A stretch of 64,000 nt of DNA from JAZDLX01 sp964538455 (GTDB lineage: Bacteria > Electryoneota > Electryoneia > Electryoneales > Electryoneaceae). Numbering within the stretch: position 1 is the first letter of the stretch; each line of letters starts with the position of its first letter. The notes below the pieces were generated by a model. That model worked only from the letters and a program-made list of their open reading frames with translations, ran no database searches and was not told where the DNA came from. Positions 36,427-45,108 of this stretch are shown here, one piece after another. The translations under genes were made by a program, and so were the position numbers. The stretch covers positions 1-64,000 of the forward strand of contig CAZIDZ010000012.1 of assembly GCA_964538455.1 (NCBI GenBank), read 5' to 3'.

Positions 36427-37928
36427 CGCGCGCCTCCCATCCGCCAGAGGCCCGTGGACTGCCACGGTGTTTGGCGGAATCCAACGCCGTTGCCCGCTTC
36501 GAACGTCTGCCGCACGCTATTACCGGCGAGCGCCGCCGCTGCACCCATCGCAAGGTCGCGCAAGGCTTCCTCCTCGCCCGACCACCCCTCGAAATAGGTG
36601 GGGATGAAATCGGTGAAAGTCTCGCCACGGATGAACGCTTCGTGGGAGAGGACGTCACGGAGAAAAGAGGCCGTCGTGGGCACTCCGAGCGCAACGTACT
36701 GCTCGAGGGCGTGCACCATTCTTTTCCGAGCCTTCTCACGATCCGGGCCGTGAGTGATCACCTTGGCGAGAATCGGGTCGTAGTGCACCGGGATTTCACG
36801 GCCCGCGACGATGCCGCTGTCCACACGGATGCCCGGACCCGTCGGTTCCTCGAGGAAGAGCAGGGGACCCGCGGCCGGGAGGAAACCGTTCGCCGGATCT
36901 TCGGCGTAGATACGCGCCTCGATCGCGTGCCCGCGCTGCGAAAGATCGCTCTGCTTCCAGGAGAGTTTTTCCCCGGCGGCGACACGGAACTGCTCGGCCA
37001 CGAGGTCCACTCCGACAACCTCCTCGGTGACCGGGTGCTCCACCTGTATTCGGGTGTTCACCTCGAGGAAATAGAAATCCTGTTTTGCGGAATCGAAGAG
37101 AAACTCAACAGTCCCGGCATTGACGTAGTTCGCCGCCTTCGCCGCTTCGACGGCCGCCTCACCCATCCGTTTGCGCAGCTCGGGTGCCAACGCTGTCGAG
37201 GGGGTCTCCTCGACGACTTTCTGGTGGCGGCGCTGGATCGAGCATTCCCGGTCGAACAGGTGGATGACGTTGCGGTGGGTGTCGGCGAAGACCTGGAATT
37301 CGATGTGCCGCGGGCGCTCGACATAACGCTCGAGGAAAATGCGGCTGTCGCCGAACGCCGCTTTCGCTTCACGCATCGCCCCTTCGAGCGCTTCAGCGAG
37401 ATCTTTTTGTTCGTGGACGATACGCATTCCCTTGCCGCCACCGCCCGCCGCGGCCTTGACCAGCAGCGGATACCCGAACTTCTTCGCCGCTTTGAGAAAA
37501 ACCTCAGGTTTCTGGTCGTCGCTGTCGAAGCCGGGAGTGACCGGAACGCCGCTGTTTTCCATCAACCTCCGCGAGCGCACCTTGTCTCCGAGCAGGTCGA
37601 TCGCTTCGGGAGGAGGGCCGATCCAGATCAAGCCTGCGTCGACCACCGCCTGGGCGAACGTGGAGCGTTCCGCGAGGAAACCGTAGCCGGGGTGCACGGC
37701 GTCGCAGTGTGTGCGTTTCGCCGCGTCGATCAGTTTCTCGATATTGAGGTAGGATTCGCTCGCCGGGGCCGGGCCGATCAGCACGCTTTCGTCCGCGAAG
37801 CGGGTGTGCAGCGCTCCCTCATCCACCTCGGAGTGGACGGCCACGGTTCGAATCCCGAGGGTGCGTGCGGCGCGGAGGATGCGAACGGCGATTTCGCCAC
37901 GGTTGGCGACCAGAACACGTTGGATCAT
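36423..37928 (-). CDS. Acyl-CoA carboxylase alpha: biotin carboxylase half
   Basis: The 501-residue ATP-grasp enzyme carboxylates biotin using bicarbonate and ATP. Visible: VLVANRGEIAVRILRAAR, HPGYGFLAERSTFAQAV, the glycine-rich ATP loop KAAAGGGGKGMRIV, FLEVNTRIQVEHPVTEEVVG, and RIYAEDPANGFLPAAGPL. The C-terminal tail TPWQSTGLWRMGGAR is what in MCC or PCC alpha chains leads directly into the BT domain. ATG 37928 has GGGAGAGG upstream. No carboxyltransferase beta gene is in the window. Methylcrotonyl-CoA carboxylase is the likeliest, but propionyl- or geranyl-CoA forms are possible. Confidence 0.9.
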   Translation of the reverse strand: MIQRVLVANRGEIAVRILRAARTLGIRTVAVHSEVDEGALHTRFADESVLIGPAPASESYLNIEKLIDAAKRTHCDAVHPGYGFLAERSTFAQAVVDAGLIWIGPPPEAIDLLGDKVRSRRLMENSGVPVTPGFDSDDQKPEVFLKAAKKFGYPLLVKAAAGGGGKGMRIVHEQKDLAEALEGAMREAKAAFGDSRIFLERYVERPRHIEFQVFADTHRNVIHLFDRECSIQRRHQKVVEETPSTALAPELRKRMGEAAVEAAKAANYVNAGTVEFLFDSAKQDFYFLEVNTRIQVEHPVTEEVVGVDLVAEQFRVAAGEKLSWKQSDLSQRGHAIEARIYAEDPANGFLPAAGPLLFLEEPTGPGIRVDSGIVAGREIPVHYDPILAKVITHGPDREKARKRMVHALEQYVALGVPTTASFLRDVLSHEAFIRGETFTDFIPTYFEGWSGEEEALRDLAMGAAAALAGNSVRQTFEAGNGVGFRQTPWQSTGLWRMGGAR

Positions 37929-38072
37929 GCCTCTCCCGATCAAAGCCGGACGTGTGGAAAGGTTAAGCGACGGAAAGCCCGCTTGCAACCGGGTGGGGAG
38001 CGCATCGGGGAGGGGGAAATGGGGAAGGGGGCACGACTGAATCGCCGCACCCCCTCCCTGAATGGCGCTCCG

Positions 38073-39521
38073 TCAACGAACCAGCGTCATTCGCCGCGTA
38101 TCCGTGACGGTGGAGGTCTTGAGCCGGATAAAGTAAACCCCGCTGGCCATTCCCGTTCCGTCAAACGAAGCGGAGCCGTTTCCTGCAGGAAGCACGTCTT
38201 CGCGAAGTAGAGCAACCTCTCGTCCGAGGGCGTCGAACACCGAAATCCGTACACGCTCCTGCCTGGCGAGATACCAGGTCACAGTCGCAGCCGGGTTGAA
38301 CGGGTTCGGATAATTCGAGACCAACCGGCTGTTTCGGGGAAATGCAGGCTGATGACGAGGCTCCACGACCCCGGAACTCGCCTCCTCGGGCAGCAGCGCC
38401 GCTCCCGGACCGCCATACGCTCCGATATCGCCGCGAAGGCCGCCCATTGAGGGATACAGCGCGTTCCCGCTTGCGTCAGGGTCCTCACGATCCTCGTACG
38501 CAGCGTCGTCATAGCCCGCGTCGATGCAGGGCGATCCCGGCGAAAGCAGGTTGAGCGCGGTTTCGTCAAACAGGGGATCGGCGGTGATGCCGCCGTTCGC
38601 CGTAGCCTTCCCCTCGATGTCGTTGTTGTAGTAGGTCATGGTGCCGCTGATCACCTTGATCTGGGGCGCCTCAGCGGCCGAGTTTCCCCAGAGGATGTTG
38701 TTCCTCAAAAGGGCGCCTGTAGACCAGACGAGAATTCCGCCGCCCTTCCCGCGAGGTTCGGTTGAGGGAGCCATGCCCGAAACGGAATTCTGGACAATTG
38801 TGTTGTTCTCGATCACGGCTGTGTGGCCCATGCCGTACACCCAGATGCCGCCGCCCCCGTACGCTGATCCGCCGCTGTTCAGCAGGATCACGTTGTTCCG
38901 GATCTCCGCGTCGTCGTAATTCACCACGATTCCCGCGCCGTACCGCCCCTGGTTGGAGCGGATCGTGTTGTTCTGGATCAGGGGAGCTCCGAATCCCGTG
39001 CGGATTCCGCCTCCTCCAGCGCTCGTCAACCCGGAAGAGATCGTCGTAGCGAGATTGTCTTCGATCAGGTTGAACAGAATCCGCGGGGAGCAGTCGTTAA
39101 TCAGAATCCCTCCACCTTCGCGATACCACCCCGTTGTCGGCGGATCGTACCATGCCGTTCCCGTCCCTCCAGTGAGGGTGAAGCCGATCAGGGCGGCCGC
39201 ACGGGTTTGCCCGCCGATAATTCGCACGCAGGACGCGGTATCGGGATCAGCAGGCGAACTCCCGTCGATCACGGTCGCGGAGATGTGGGCCCTGTCGCCA
39301 TCGAGTAGAAAGAGGCTCGCAACGACGATGTTGCGATCAAGGAAGGTTATGTTTTCTTTGTAGATACCTTCGCCGACCAGCACCGTGTCGCCGTTGCTTG
39401 ATGCGGCAATAGCCTGCTGGATGGTCGAATAGGTTGCGGGCACATCGAGTGTCGTGCCCAGGGCCGAGGCTGCCGTACCCAGGATCAGCCATACGCCGCC
39501 CAACAATCGTGGATGAGTCAT
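38073..39521 (-). CDS. Right-handed beta-helix protein with T9SS sorting domain
   Basis: A 482-residue exported protein: signal peptide (residues 1-22, LGGVWLILGTAASALG), then a pectate-lyase-like parallel beta-helix opened by YSTIQQAIAASSNGDTVLVGEG. Repeats carry Asn ladders (QNNTIRSN, RNNVILLNS, ENNTIVQNS, RNNILWGNS). It finishes with a T9SS domain containing SNYPNPFNPAATVTWYL, VFDALGREVALL and SGVYFIRLKTS. It probably binds or cuts polysaccharide at the surface; no catalytic residues can be assigned. ATG 39521 has AAGGAG 8 bases upstream. A TetR operator-like site lies 90 bases upstream. Confidence 0.9.
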   Translation of the reverse strand: MTHPRLLGGVWLILGTAASALGTTLDVPATYSTIQQAIAASSNGDTVLVGEGIYKENITFLDRNIVVASLFLLDGDRAHISATVIDGSSPADPDTASCVRIIGGQTRAAALIGFTLTGGTGTAWYDPPTTGWYREGGGILINDCSPRILFNLIEDNLATTISSGLTSAGGGGIRTGFGAPLIQNNTIRSNQGRYGAGIVVNYDDAEIRNNVILLNSGGSAYGGGGIWVYGMGHTAVIENNTIVQNSVSGMAPSTEPRGKGGGILVWSTGALLRNNILWGNSAAEAPQIKVISGTMTYYNNDIEGKATANGGITADPLFDETALNLLSPGSPCIDAGYDDAAYEDREDPDASGNALYPSMGGLRGDIGAYGGPGAALLPEEASSGVVEPRHQPAFPRNSRLVSNYPNPFNPAATVTWYLARQERVRISVFDALGREVALLREDVLPAGNGSASFDGTGMASGVYFIRLKTSTVTDTRRMTLVR

Positions 39522-39610
39522 GCTGAAACTCCTTTTTGCTGGGAGATCCATCTTTTTTACCGGCCCGAATCGAAATCATCCTTGTTATCATCGCAAGTGA
39601 TTTCAGTGAT

Positions 39611-39628
39611 ACATTCTTGCATGTATGT
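39611..39628. promoter_or_regulatory. Second TetR operator-like site (beta-helix promoter)
   Basis: ACATTCTTGCATGTATGT matches 15 of 18 positions of the site at 40363-40380, with the right half ATGTATGT exact. It is between the TetR stop and the beta-helix start, where a promoter for the latter is expected. Confidence 0.55.
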
Positions 39629-39682
39629 AAATTAGCAGTTCCTTGCCTAAACCTGCCTGTCTTCAAAGTGTAGGGGTGTCCC

Positions 39683-40291
39683 TCAGGCTTGGATTCCGTG
39701 AACGAAGATATCCGCGATTGTCTTCACTTTGTTGATTGAAAAATCAGGACTTCTGTGAAGAGGAGCGAAGTCGAGGACACCCGCGATCAGGCAGAGAATG
39801 CCGTCAATGACATCCTGGGGCTTGAGCTCCGCGCGCAACTCGCCCCGTTTGATCGCCTCTTCAATCAGCGGGCGAAAACTACCAACTGAGTCGATGTAGA
39901 CCTGGTTGCGCTCGCGGAATTTTACATCGACCTCGGCGGTCTGCTCCGACAACTGGAGCAGCACCGTGAGAATCGCCTGATATTCTTTATTTTCAACAAG
40001 TAAACCGAAGAGGTTGTGCAACAGTCTGCGTATCCGTTCGACGGTGGGAAGCTTGGCATTGCGGGCCTCGCGAATCACCCCGACCATTAGCGATTGAGCG
40101 CGCAGCAGGATCTCATCGTAGATCTCAAGCTTATCCCGGAAATGGTGGTAGAACGCGCCGCGAGTGACTGACGCCTCCTGCGCGATGTCCTCAATCCTGG
40201 TCGCGCTGTAACCTTTGAGCTGCATTACCCGGATCCCCGCTGCAATCAGGGTTTGGCGTGTTTTTTCTGCCTCTTCGCTGGTTCGGCGCAT
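39683..40291 (-). CDS. TetR/AcrR-family regulator
   Basis: The 202-residue protein has an N-terminal TetR helix-turn-helix (GYSATRIEDIAQEASVTRGAFYHHF) and an all-helical ligand domain with an AcrR-type C-terminus (LRAELKPQDVIDGILCLIAG). ATG 40291 has GGGAAGAA upstream. The palindrome at 40363-40380 closely resembles the AcrR/TtgR operator type. No efflux gene is adjacent; the next gene downstream is the T9SS beta-helix protein, preceded by a related site, so regulation of that gene is the simplest proposal. Confidence 0.88.
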   Translation of the reverse strand: MRRTSEEAEKTRQTLIAAGIRVMQLKGYSATRIEDIAQEASVTRGAFYHHFRDKLEIYDEILLRAQSLMVGVIREARNAKLPTVERIRRLLHNLFGLLVENKEYQAILTVLLQLSEQTAEVDVKFRERNQVYIDSVGSFRPLIEEAIKRGELRAELKPQDVIDGILCLIAGVLDFAPLHRSPDFSINKVKTIADIFVHGIQA

Positions 40292-40362
40292 GGTTCTTCC
40301 CACGGTATTTTTCCGGTGAATGAAGCGGTCTTGTGCCGGATGTTCTGGTTCCACAATGGTAA

Positions 40363-40380
40363 ACATACATGAATGTATGT
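40363..40380. promoter_or_regulatory. AcrR-like operator upstream of tetR
   Basis: ACATACAT and ATGTATGT are perfect 8-bp inverted arms separated by GA. The site lies about 72 bases upstream of the TetR start and fits the ACATACAT...ATGTATGT pattern known for AcrR-type repressors, so autoregulation is likely. Confidence 0.75.
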
Positions 40381-40453
40381 ATAGGGATCAGTCTTGTCAA
40401 CTGGGCGGATCATCTTGCCCCTAAGGCTCTGGAGAACGTTCACGACCAGCCGC

Positions 40454-41044
40454 CTATTTTTCGGCCTGCAGCAGCGCGGCCTGCGAGAAGGGGACACAGC
40501 GCGGTCCGAGAATGCGGAATCCCGCGCGCCGTGCGATGTCCAGCGTAACCCTGAAACGGTTATTTGTCACATGCAGGAGCGGTTCGAGGATCAACAGGAG
40601 GGATTCCGGTTTCAGGGCATCGTGCACCTGCGAGAGAAACGAAAAAGCGTCCGGTACCTCGTGAATCATCATCGAGGCGAGGGCGAAATCCGCCGACCGC
40701 GGGTCCAACCTGATGTCTCCTGGTGCGGCATGGTGGAGGCGGATACGGTCCTGCAGGCCGAGTTTCACTGCGCGGCGGGCCACTTTGCCGAGCATTCCCC
40801 GCTGGACGTCGACAGCGATCACCCTTCCATCGTCGCCCACCATACGGGCCATTGCGATCGAAAAGACCCCGCCGCCGCACCCGAGGTCGAGCACGGTCAT
40901 TCCGGGTCTGACCAGATCGCCGAAGATCTTGTCGGGATTGTGCACCAGCGTGCGGAAGCGGTTGTCGAAGGTGCCGACGACCCATACGGGGCATACATGA
41001 CCCGCGTCGCCACGAAAAGTTCTCCACAAATTCGCCAATCCCAT
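40454..41044 (-). CDS. Class I SAM-dependent methyltransferase
   Basis: A 196-residue protein with motif I VLDLGCGGGVFSI, motif II VIAVDVQRGML and SADFALASMMIHEVPD before the post-motif. It is close in form to UbiE/small-molecule methyltransferases. ATG 41044 has GAGGAGA 7 bases upstream. It is transcribed towards the TetR gene, 162 bases away, with the TetR operator in between, so it may or may not share that regulation. Substrate unknown. Confidence 0.83.
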   Translation of the reverse strand: MGLANLWRTFRGDAGHVCPVWVVGTFDNRFRTLVHNPDKIFGDLVRPGMTVLDLGCGGGVFSIAMARMVGDDGRVIAVDVQRGMLGKVARRAVKLGLQDRIRLHHAAPGDIRLDPRSADFALASMMIHEVPDAFSFLSQVHDALKPESLLLILEPLLHVTNNRFRVTLDIARRAGFRILGPRCVPFSQAALLQAEK

Positions 41045-41223
41045 CGAGAATCTCCTCGTTCACTGAAGGCCAGTTGAAAAATATCACCTATCGATTCTTT
41101 CTCAAAGGTGTCCATCGTTGCCGCTCTGCCGGGAGGTGCCAGCTCAAATTCGTACTGGAGACTGTGCCGGACTGTTGTGGGCGGTTATTTTGCCCTTTGG
41201 GTTAACAAAAACCAGGGGGAACG

Positions 41224-41478
41224 ATGGAAGAGCTGCGACAGTCTGTGGACGCCATCCGGAGCATTATGGCTGTCTGGGCGCTTGCCAGTGCAATCGCGTC
41301 GTATGAGATCGCCCGCATCCACCTAAAGATCGAACGACGCTGGTATGCCAGCCGCTATTTCTGGCTCGGCCTGTTGGGAAACATCCCGGCGTTGATCGGC
41401 TTTGCGGCGCACGTTCATTTTTCACTGATAACGGGGAGGAAAGAGGGGGGAGCGGAGCAGACGCCGAAGTCGGAATAG
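41224..41478 (+). CDS. Small two-span membrane protein
   Basis: An 84-residue protein with two hydrophobic segments (about 13-28 and 44-66, YFWLGLLGNIPALIGFAAHV) joined by a basic loop, and a polar tail. AGGGGG precedes ATG 41224 by 3-4 bases. I do not recognise a family. It converges on the DUF4287 gene with a long palindrome between the two. Confidence 0.6.
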   Translation: MEELRQSVDAIRSIMAVWALASAIASYEIARIHLKIERRWYASRYFWLGLLGNIPALIGFAAHVHFSLITGRKEGGAEQTPKSE

Positions 41479-41525
41479 GGTGGGAATAAAATCCTTCAGT
41501 AGTGTTGACCGCTGTTATACATAAT

Positions 41526-41570
41526 CTGGGACAGTATACTAATATTTGAAATATTAGTATACTGTCCCAG
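41526..41570. repeat. 45-base perfect palindrome
   Basis: Arms 41526-41547 and 41549-41570 are exact 22-base inverted copies around a single G. The outer part reads GGGACAGTATAC. It lies between convergent genes and could terminate both, but its length, lack of a T-tract and GGGACAGT core ally it with the palindromes at 48.6 and 54.7 kb. Confidence 0.9.
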
Positions 41571-41590
41571 AAGTTAGACATTGTGACTAA

Positions 41591-42145
41591 TTAACTTAGC
41601 CAAAGCTTCTCCTTCAATGCCACGAGCCGTTTCGTCCAATAGACCATCTTTTCTTCGCATTCGACGGGTCCGGCGAGATCGCGATGGACGACGGTGATCG
41701 AGGCTTTTTTCGGCCCCTTCTTTTCGACGACGATCTGTAAAACCGTCTTTCCGCCGGGCCAGGGGAAGGTGAACAACGGATTGCCGGAGAGCACCTTCTG
41801 CTCGGGTTTCGGCAGTTTGACGTCGATCCATGCGCCGCGTTTGCGTCCGTCAACAACGAACGCGATCAACTCTCGATCGCTGACCGGAAACGTTCGCAGG
41901 CGGCTGATTTCATAATGGCCGTCGGAGCGCTGGTGAACGTCGCGCAGCCCGCGTTCGCGTTCGTACTGGACGGTCACCTCCTGCTGCCACCAGGGGCTGG
42001 TCTTGCCCGCCGCCTTGACCGCCGCGACGATGGTCTTGTGGTCCTTGTCGCTCATCCCTGCCTTATCGAGCAGCGAGAACCACTGATCCCAGGTACGCCC
42101 GGTCGCCTTGGCCACTGCCTGATCGCTCGGCCGTTTTACGTCCAT
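41591..42145 (-). CDS. DUF4287-domain protein
   Basis: A 184-residue cytoplasmic protein. The first 70 residues fit DUF4287 (AKATGRTWDQWFSLLDKAGM, then SPWWQQEVTVQYERERGLRD). The remainder resembles an SRPBCC-type hydrophobic-pocket domain (SGNPLFTFPWPGGKTVLQIV). This two-part layout is common, but the function is unknown. AGGAAA precedes ATG 42145 by about 8 bases. Confidence 0.8.
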   Translation of the reverse strand: MDVKRPSDQAVAKATGRTWDQWFSLLDKAGMSDKDHKTIVAAVKAAGKTSPWWQQEVTVQYERERGLRDVHQRSDGHYEISRLRTFPVSDRELIAFVVDGRKRGAWIDVKLPKPEQKVLSGNPLFTFPWPGGKTVLQIVVEKKGPKKASITVVHRDLAGPVECEEKMVYWTKRLVALKEKLWLS

Positions 42146-42176
42146 CAGAGTTTCCTATTGCATACTTGATCTACAC

Positions 42177-44255
42177 TTAGAACAGCACCTGTGTGAACAT
42201 CAGGTAGAGCGCGAAGGCGACCATCATCAGCCCCTCTCCGGCGATGAAGCCGGAGGCGAGGGACGCGCCGTACTTGTCGACGCGCACCGGATGCTTTTTG
42301 TTGTAGGCGTAGGTCAGCACCGCGCCGAGCCACATCCCGATGCTGTACACCGCCGGGACCATGAACGCGATCCCGAAGGCCACCGAGCTCGGCAGCCACC
42401 GTTTCAGCCAGCCGGGTCCGATTTTGCCGAGTATCGGCAGCAGGATGCCGAGCCCGCCGCCGACGGCCGCGCCCCACAATGCACCCGCCGGGAGCGCCTT
42501 GAGCCCGACGGCGAGAATCTCCGCCATCTTGTACCACGCGAACACCGCCGGTCCGGGAAACTCCGGGCCGGGGATCTCATAGACGATCGTGAGTACGCGG
42601 TAGGTGGCCGCCGCCGCGAACACACCGACGATCACTCCGGTCAGCTGGGTGAGTACCTGGCGGCGAATGGAGACGCGGAGCATGTACCCCGCCTTCAGGT
42701 CGTGCATCAGGTCGCCCGCCTGGGAGGCGCCGGCGCTGGTGATCGCCGCGGCCATCAGGTTGTGGACCATCTTGCCCGGCGACAAGGCGCCGTAGATCAC
42801 CTGGGTGATCTTGCCCATCGCGCCGACGGGATTGATGTCGGTCTCTCCGGTTGCACGGACTGCGATCGCCGCGATGAACATCGAGATAAACACCGCGAGC
42901 AGCGACTCCCAGACCGGGATGTCAAAATAAATCCGGGCGAGGGTGACGGTCAGCGTTGTTGCCAGAGCCATGCCGATCACCCAAAATTTCATCGGGTAGG
43001 GATCGGGAGCATCGGGCTCCTGCTCTTCGGCGGAATTTGATTCGCTGCCAACGCCGCCGTTTTTCCTCTGCACAACAGCGCGCATGCTGCCAAAGGTCCG
43101 CGCGATGGTTTTGTACTGCATCCCGAGAGTGGTCAGCGACGAGGTGATCATCAGCGCGACACCGGTCCAGAGCACCCAGTTGAATCCGCTGCGGTAAGGG
43201 CTGGTTGTCGTCGGGGCACCGGTGATTTCCGGCACGGGCTGCGCCTGCTGCTCAGGTGTCATTCCCGCCTTGCGAAGCAATTCCGCCGGGGCGTTGTAAT
43301 GGCGGAGCACGTCAACGGAGGTCACACCGGAACGGTGGCCGGCGATCGCCTCGGCGCGTGTCAATGCCTCGCGAACAGCAACATTCAGGACCCGTTGGGC
43401 ATGGTGCGACTCCGGGTGCTCGACGGTGCGCTGGAGCGCTGAGCTGACCGCCGCGACATCCGGCGACACCTCCACGGTGCCGTTGTTGATCAGGATCGGG
43501 GTCATGATGCCCCAGGCGATGATCGCGCCGGCAAGCAGCGACCATCCGACACGCGGGCCGATCAACACTCCCGCGCCGAGCATCATCGGCGAGAGGTTGA
43601 ATCCGATCTGAAGCTGATAGACCGGGATTGAAAGGATGGCGATTCCGGCGAGCCCGACGTCGTTCAGCGAGAAGTCCTCGAGGGTGCCGATGCTGTCCGG
43701 GAAGGCGAGATAGAGCAGTTTCAGCGACGCCGCGAAAATCCCCGCCCAGAGCAGCACCTTCGTTTTCTTCATCGCCTCGACCCCGGAAGCGTACATCGCC
43801 TTGATCGTTTCGGCGGTCGCGGTCCCGGTGGGGTAGCGGAGTTTCTCGGTGACCACCATCTGCTTGCGCAGGGGGACGGCAAAGTGGACCCCGAGGAACG
43901 CCACGGCCATGCCCCAGATAACGAGGCTGTGGTAGGGGAGGGGAGGCTGGCCGTTCGCCATACGAATCATCTCGAGCGCAGGGATCGCGCTGACAAATCC
44001 GCCGGCGCTGGCCATCGTTCCCGACGAGGAGCCGGCGGTGGCCGCAATCAGGTTTTCCCGTTCGTCGAAGGGACGCCGCATGCTCCGCATCGTCGCGAAG
44101 ATGGCGAAACTGATCACGGCTGCGGTGATTCCCGCGCCGAAGGTCCACCCGATCTTGAGGCCGATGGTGACGTTGGAGGCTCCGATCAGGCAGCCGACGA
44201 AAAGACCGGATAGAACAGCGCGCAGTGTCAGTTCCGAAAGGGGTTTCTGGTTCAT
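42177..44255 (-). CDS. OPT-family oligopeptide transporter
   Basis: A 692-residue polytopic transporter with about 14-16 spans. Family segments include TIGLKIGWTFGAGITAAVIS, AATAGSSSGTMASAGGFVSA, YPTGTATAETIKAMYASG, and near the end ALLYG-like GALWGAAVGGGLGILLPILG. OPT proteins import small peptides or metal chelates across the inner membrane. ATG 44255 was chosen because the earlier part of the frame is polar, Arg-rich and lacks a ribosome site, while GGGAGG lies just upstream of 44255. A periplasm-facing insert (residues about 290-370) is larger than in fungal members. Confidence 0.9.
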   Translation of the reverse strand: MNQKPLSELTLRAVLSGLFVGCLIGASNVTIGLKIGWTFGAGITAAVISFAIFATMRSMRRPFDERENLIAATAGSSSGTMASAGGFVSAIPALEMIRMANGQPPLPYHSLVIWGMAVAFLGVHFAVPLRKQMVVTEKLRYPTGTATAETIKAMYASGVEAMKKTKVLLWAGIFAASLKLLYLAFPDSIGTLEDFSLNDVGLAGIAILSIPVYQLQIGFNLSPMMLGAGVLIGPRVGWSLLAGAIIAWGIMTPILINNGTVEVSPDVAAVSSALQRTVEHPESHHAQRVLNVAVREALTRAEAIAGHRSGVTSVDVLRHYNAPAELLRKAGMTPEQQAQPVPEITGAPTTTSPYRSGFNWVLWTGVALMITSSLTTLGMQYKTIARTFGSMRAVVQRKNGGVGSESNSAEEQEPDAPDPYPMKFWVIGMALATTLTVTLARIYFDIPVWESLLAVFISMFIAAIAVRATGETDINPVGAMGKITQVIYGALSPGKMVHNLMAAAITSAGASQAGDLMHDLKAGYMLRVSIRRQVLTQLTGVIVGVFAAAATYRVLTIVYEIPGPEFPGPAVFAWYKMAEILAVGLKALPAGALWGAAVGGGLGILLPILGKIGPGWLKRWLPSSVAFGIAFMVPAVYSIGMWLGAVLTYAYNKKHPVRVDKYGASLASGFIAGEGLMMVAFALYLMFTQVLF

Positions 44256-44481
44256 GCCTCCCTCTGCAGGATGTGCACGGACAAGGTTGCCGCAAGATAG
44301 TCCGAAGCGGCCCTGCGGGCAATTCACTGGGAGGATCAGGGCGCGATCGCTCGAAATGAAAGAGCGCGGGATGCGACAATGGACTTGAAGCACCCCTCGG
44401 CTTTTGGTTATTCTGCACTCCCGGCCTGTATTGGGGGGGTAAGCAGGGTCCATTGGACAGTTTGCTGCCTGGGAGGGGAGG

Positions 44482-45108
44482 ATGGCCGAGAAGGGGAATA
44501 TTCACAACCCGTTGAAGATTTATATGGGCGGTCCCTGGGCGCTGATCGTGATGGCGCTCGCGTCCATCGTCGGCGTGCTGGTAATGCTTGCACAGCGCAG
44601 CCGCCGCAGGGCAAGCGCGCCCGATCCGGTGGAGCAGTTGGACCTTGAACACTATTCGGGAACCTGGTACGAAATCGCCCGCATTCCAACCCGGCAGAAC
44701 CTTGACTGCATCGGAAATACCTCGGAATACACTCTGCAGGGGAGCCGTCTTCGCGTCCGGAACAAATGCACAATCGGCACCTTTGATGGACCGCAGCGGG
44801 AAGCGAAGGGAATGCTCTGGCAGGTAGATCCGGCGAGCGCCGGGAGGATGAAAGTGCGGCTCGGGTTCAACATCGCTTCGGACTACTGGGTGATCGATAT
44901 CGCGTCCGATTATTCCTGGTCGGCTGTTCTCGGGCCGGACCGGATGAGGTTGCGAATTTTCTATCGTGAATCCCAGATGCCCGAGATCCTCTATCAGGAG
45001 GTTCTCCGGAGGCTACGCGAACGGGGTGTGAACACGACCGAACTCATCCCGACGCCCCAGCCGGACAGCTCGGCGCAAAAAGCGGAGACCGTCGGTGGCA
45101 AGGAGTAG
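44482..45108 (+). CDS. Lipocalin (Blc-like), membrane-anchored
   Basis: The 208-residue protein has an N-terminal membrane anchor (WALIVMALASIVGVLVMLAQ) and then a lipocalin barrel beginning with the hallmark YSGTWYEIARIPTRQN. LGFNIASDYWVIDIASDYSW follows at the usual place in Blc. Blc-type lipocalins bind lipids at the membrane; here the anchor is a signal-anchor instead of a lipobox. A very strong GGGAGGGGAGG is immediately upstream. The last 14 bases overlap the TrpF-like gene. Confidence 0.88.
   Translation: MAEKGNIHNPLKIYMGGPWALIVMALASIVGVLVMLAQRSRRRASAPDPVEQLDLEHYSGTWYEIARIPTRQNLDCIGNTSEYTLQGSRLRVRNKCTIGTFDGPQREAKGMLWQVDPASAGRMKVRLGFNIASDYWVIDIASDYSWSAVLGPDRMRLRIFYRESQMPEILYQEVLRRLRERGVNTTELIPTPQPDSSAQKAETVGGKE

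Noticed and set aside
40454..41044. Efflux pump partner for the AcrR-like regulator
   Set aside because: The adjacent gene is a methyltransferase; no transporter lies next to the TetR gene.
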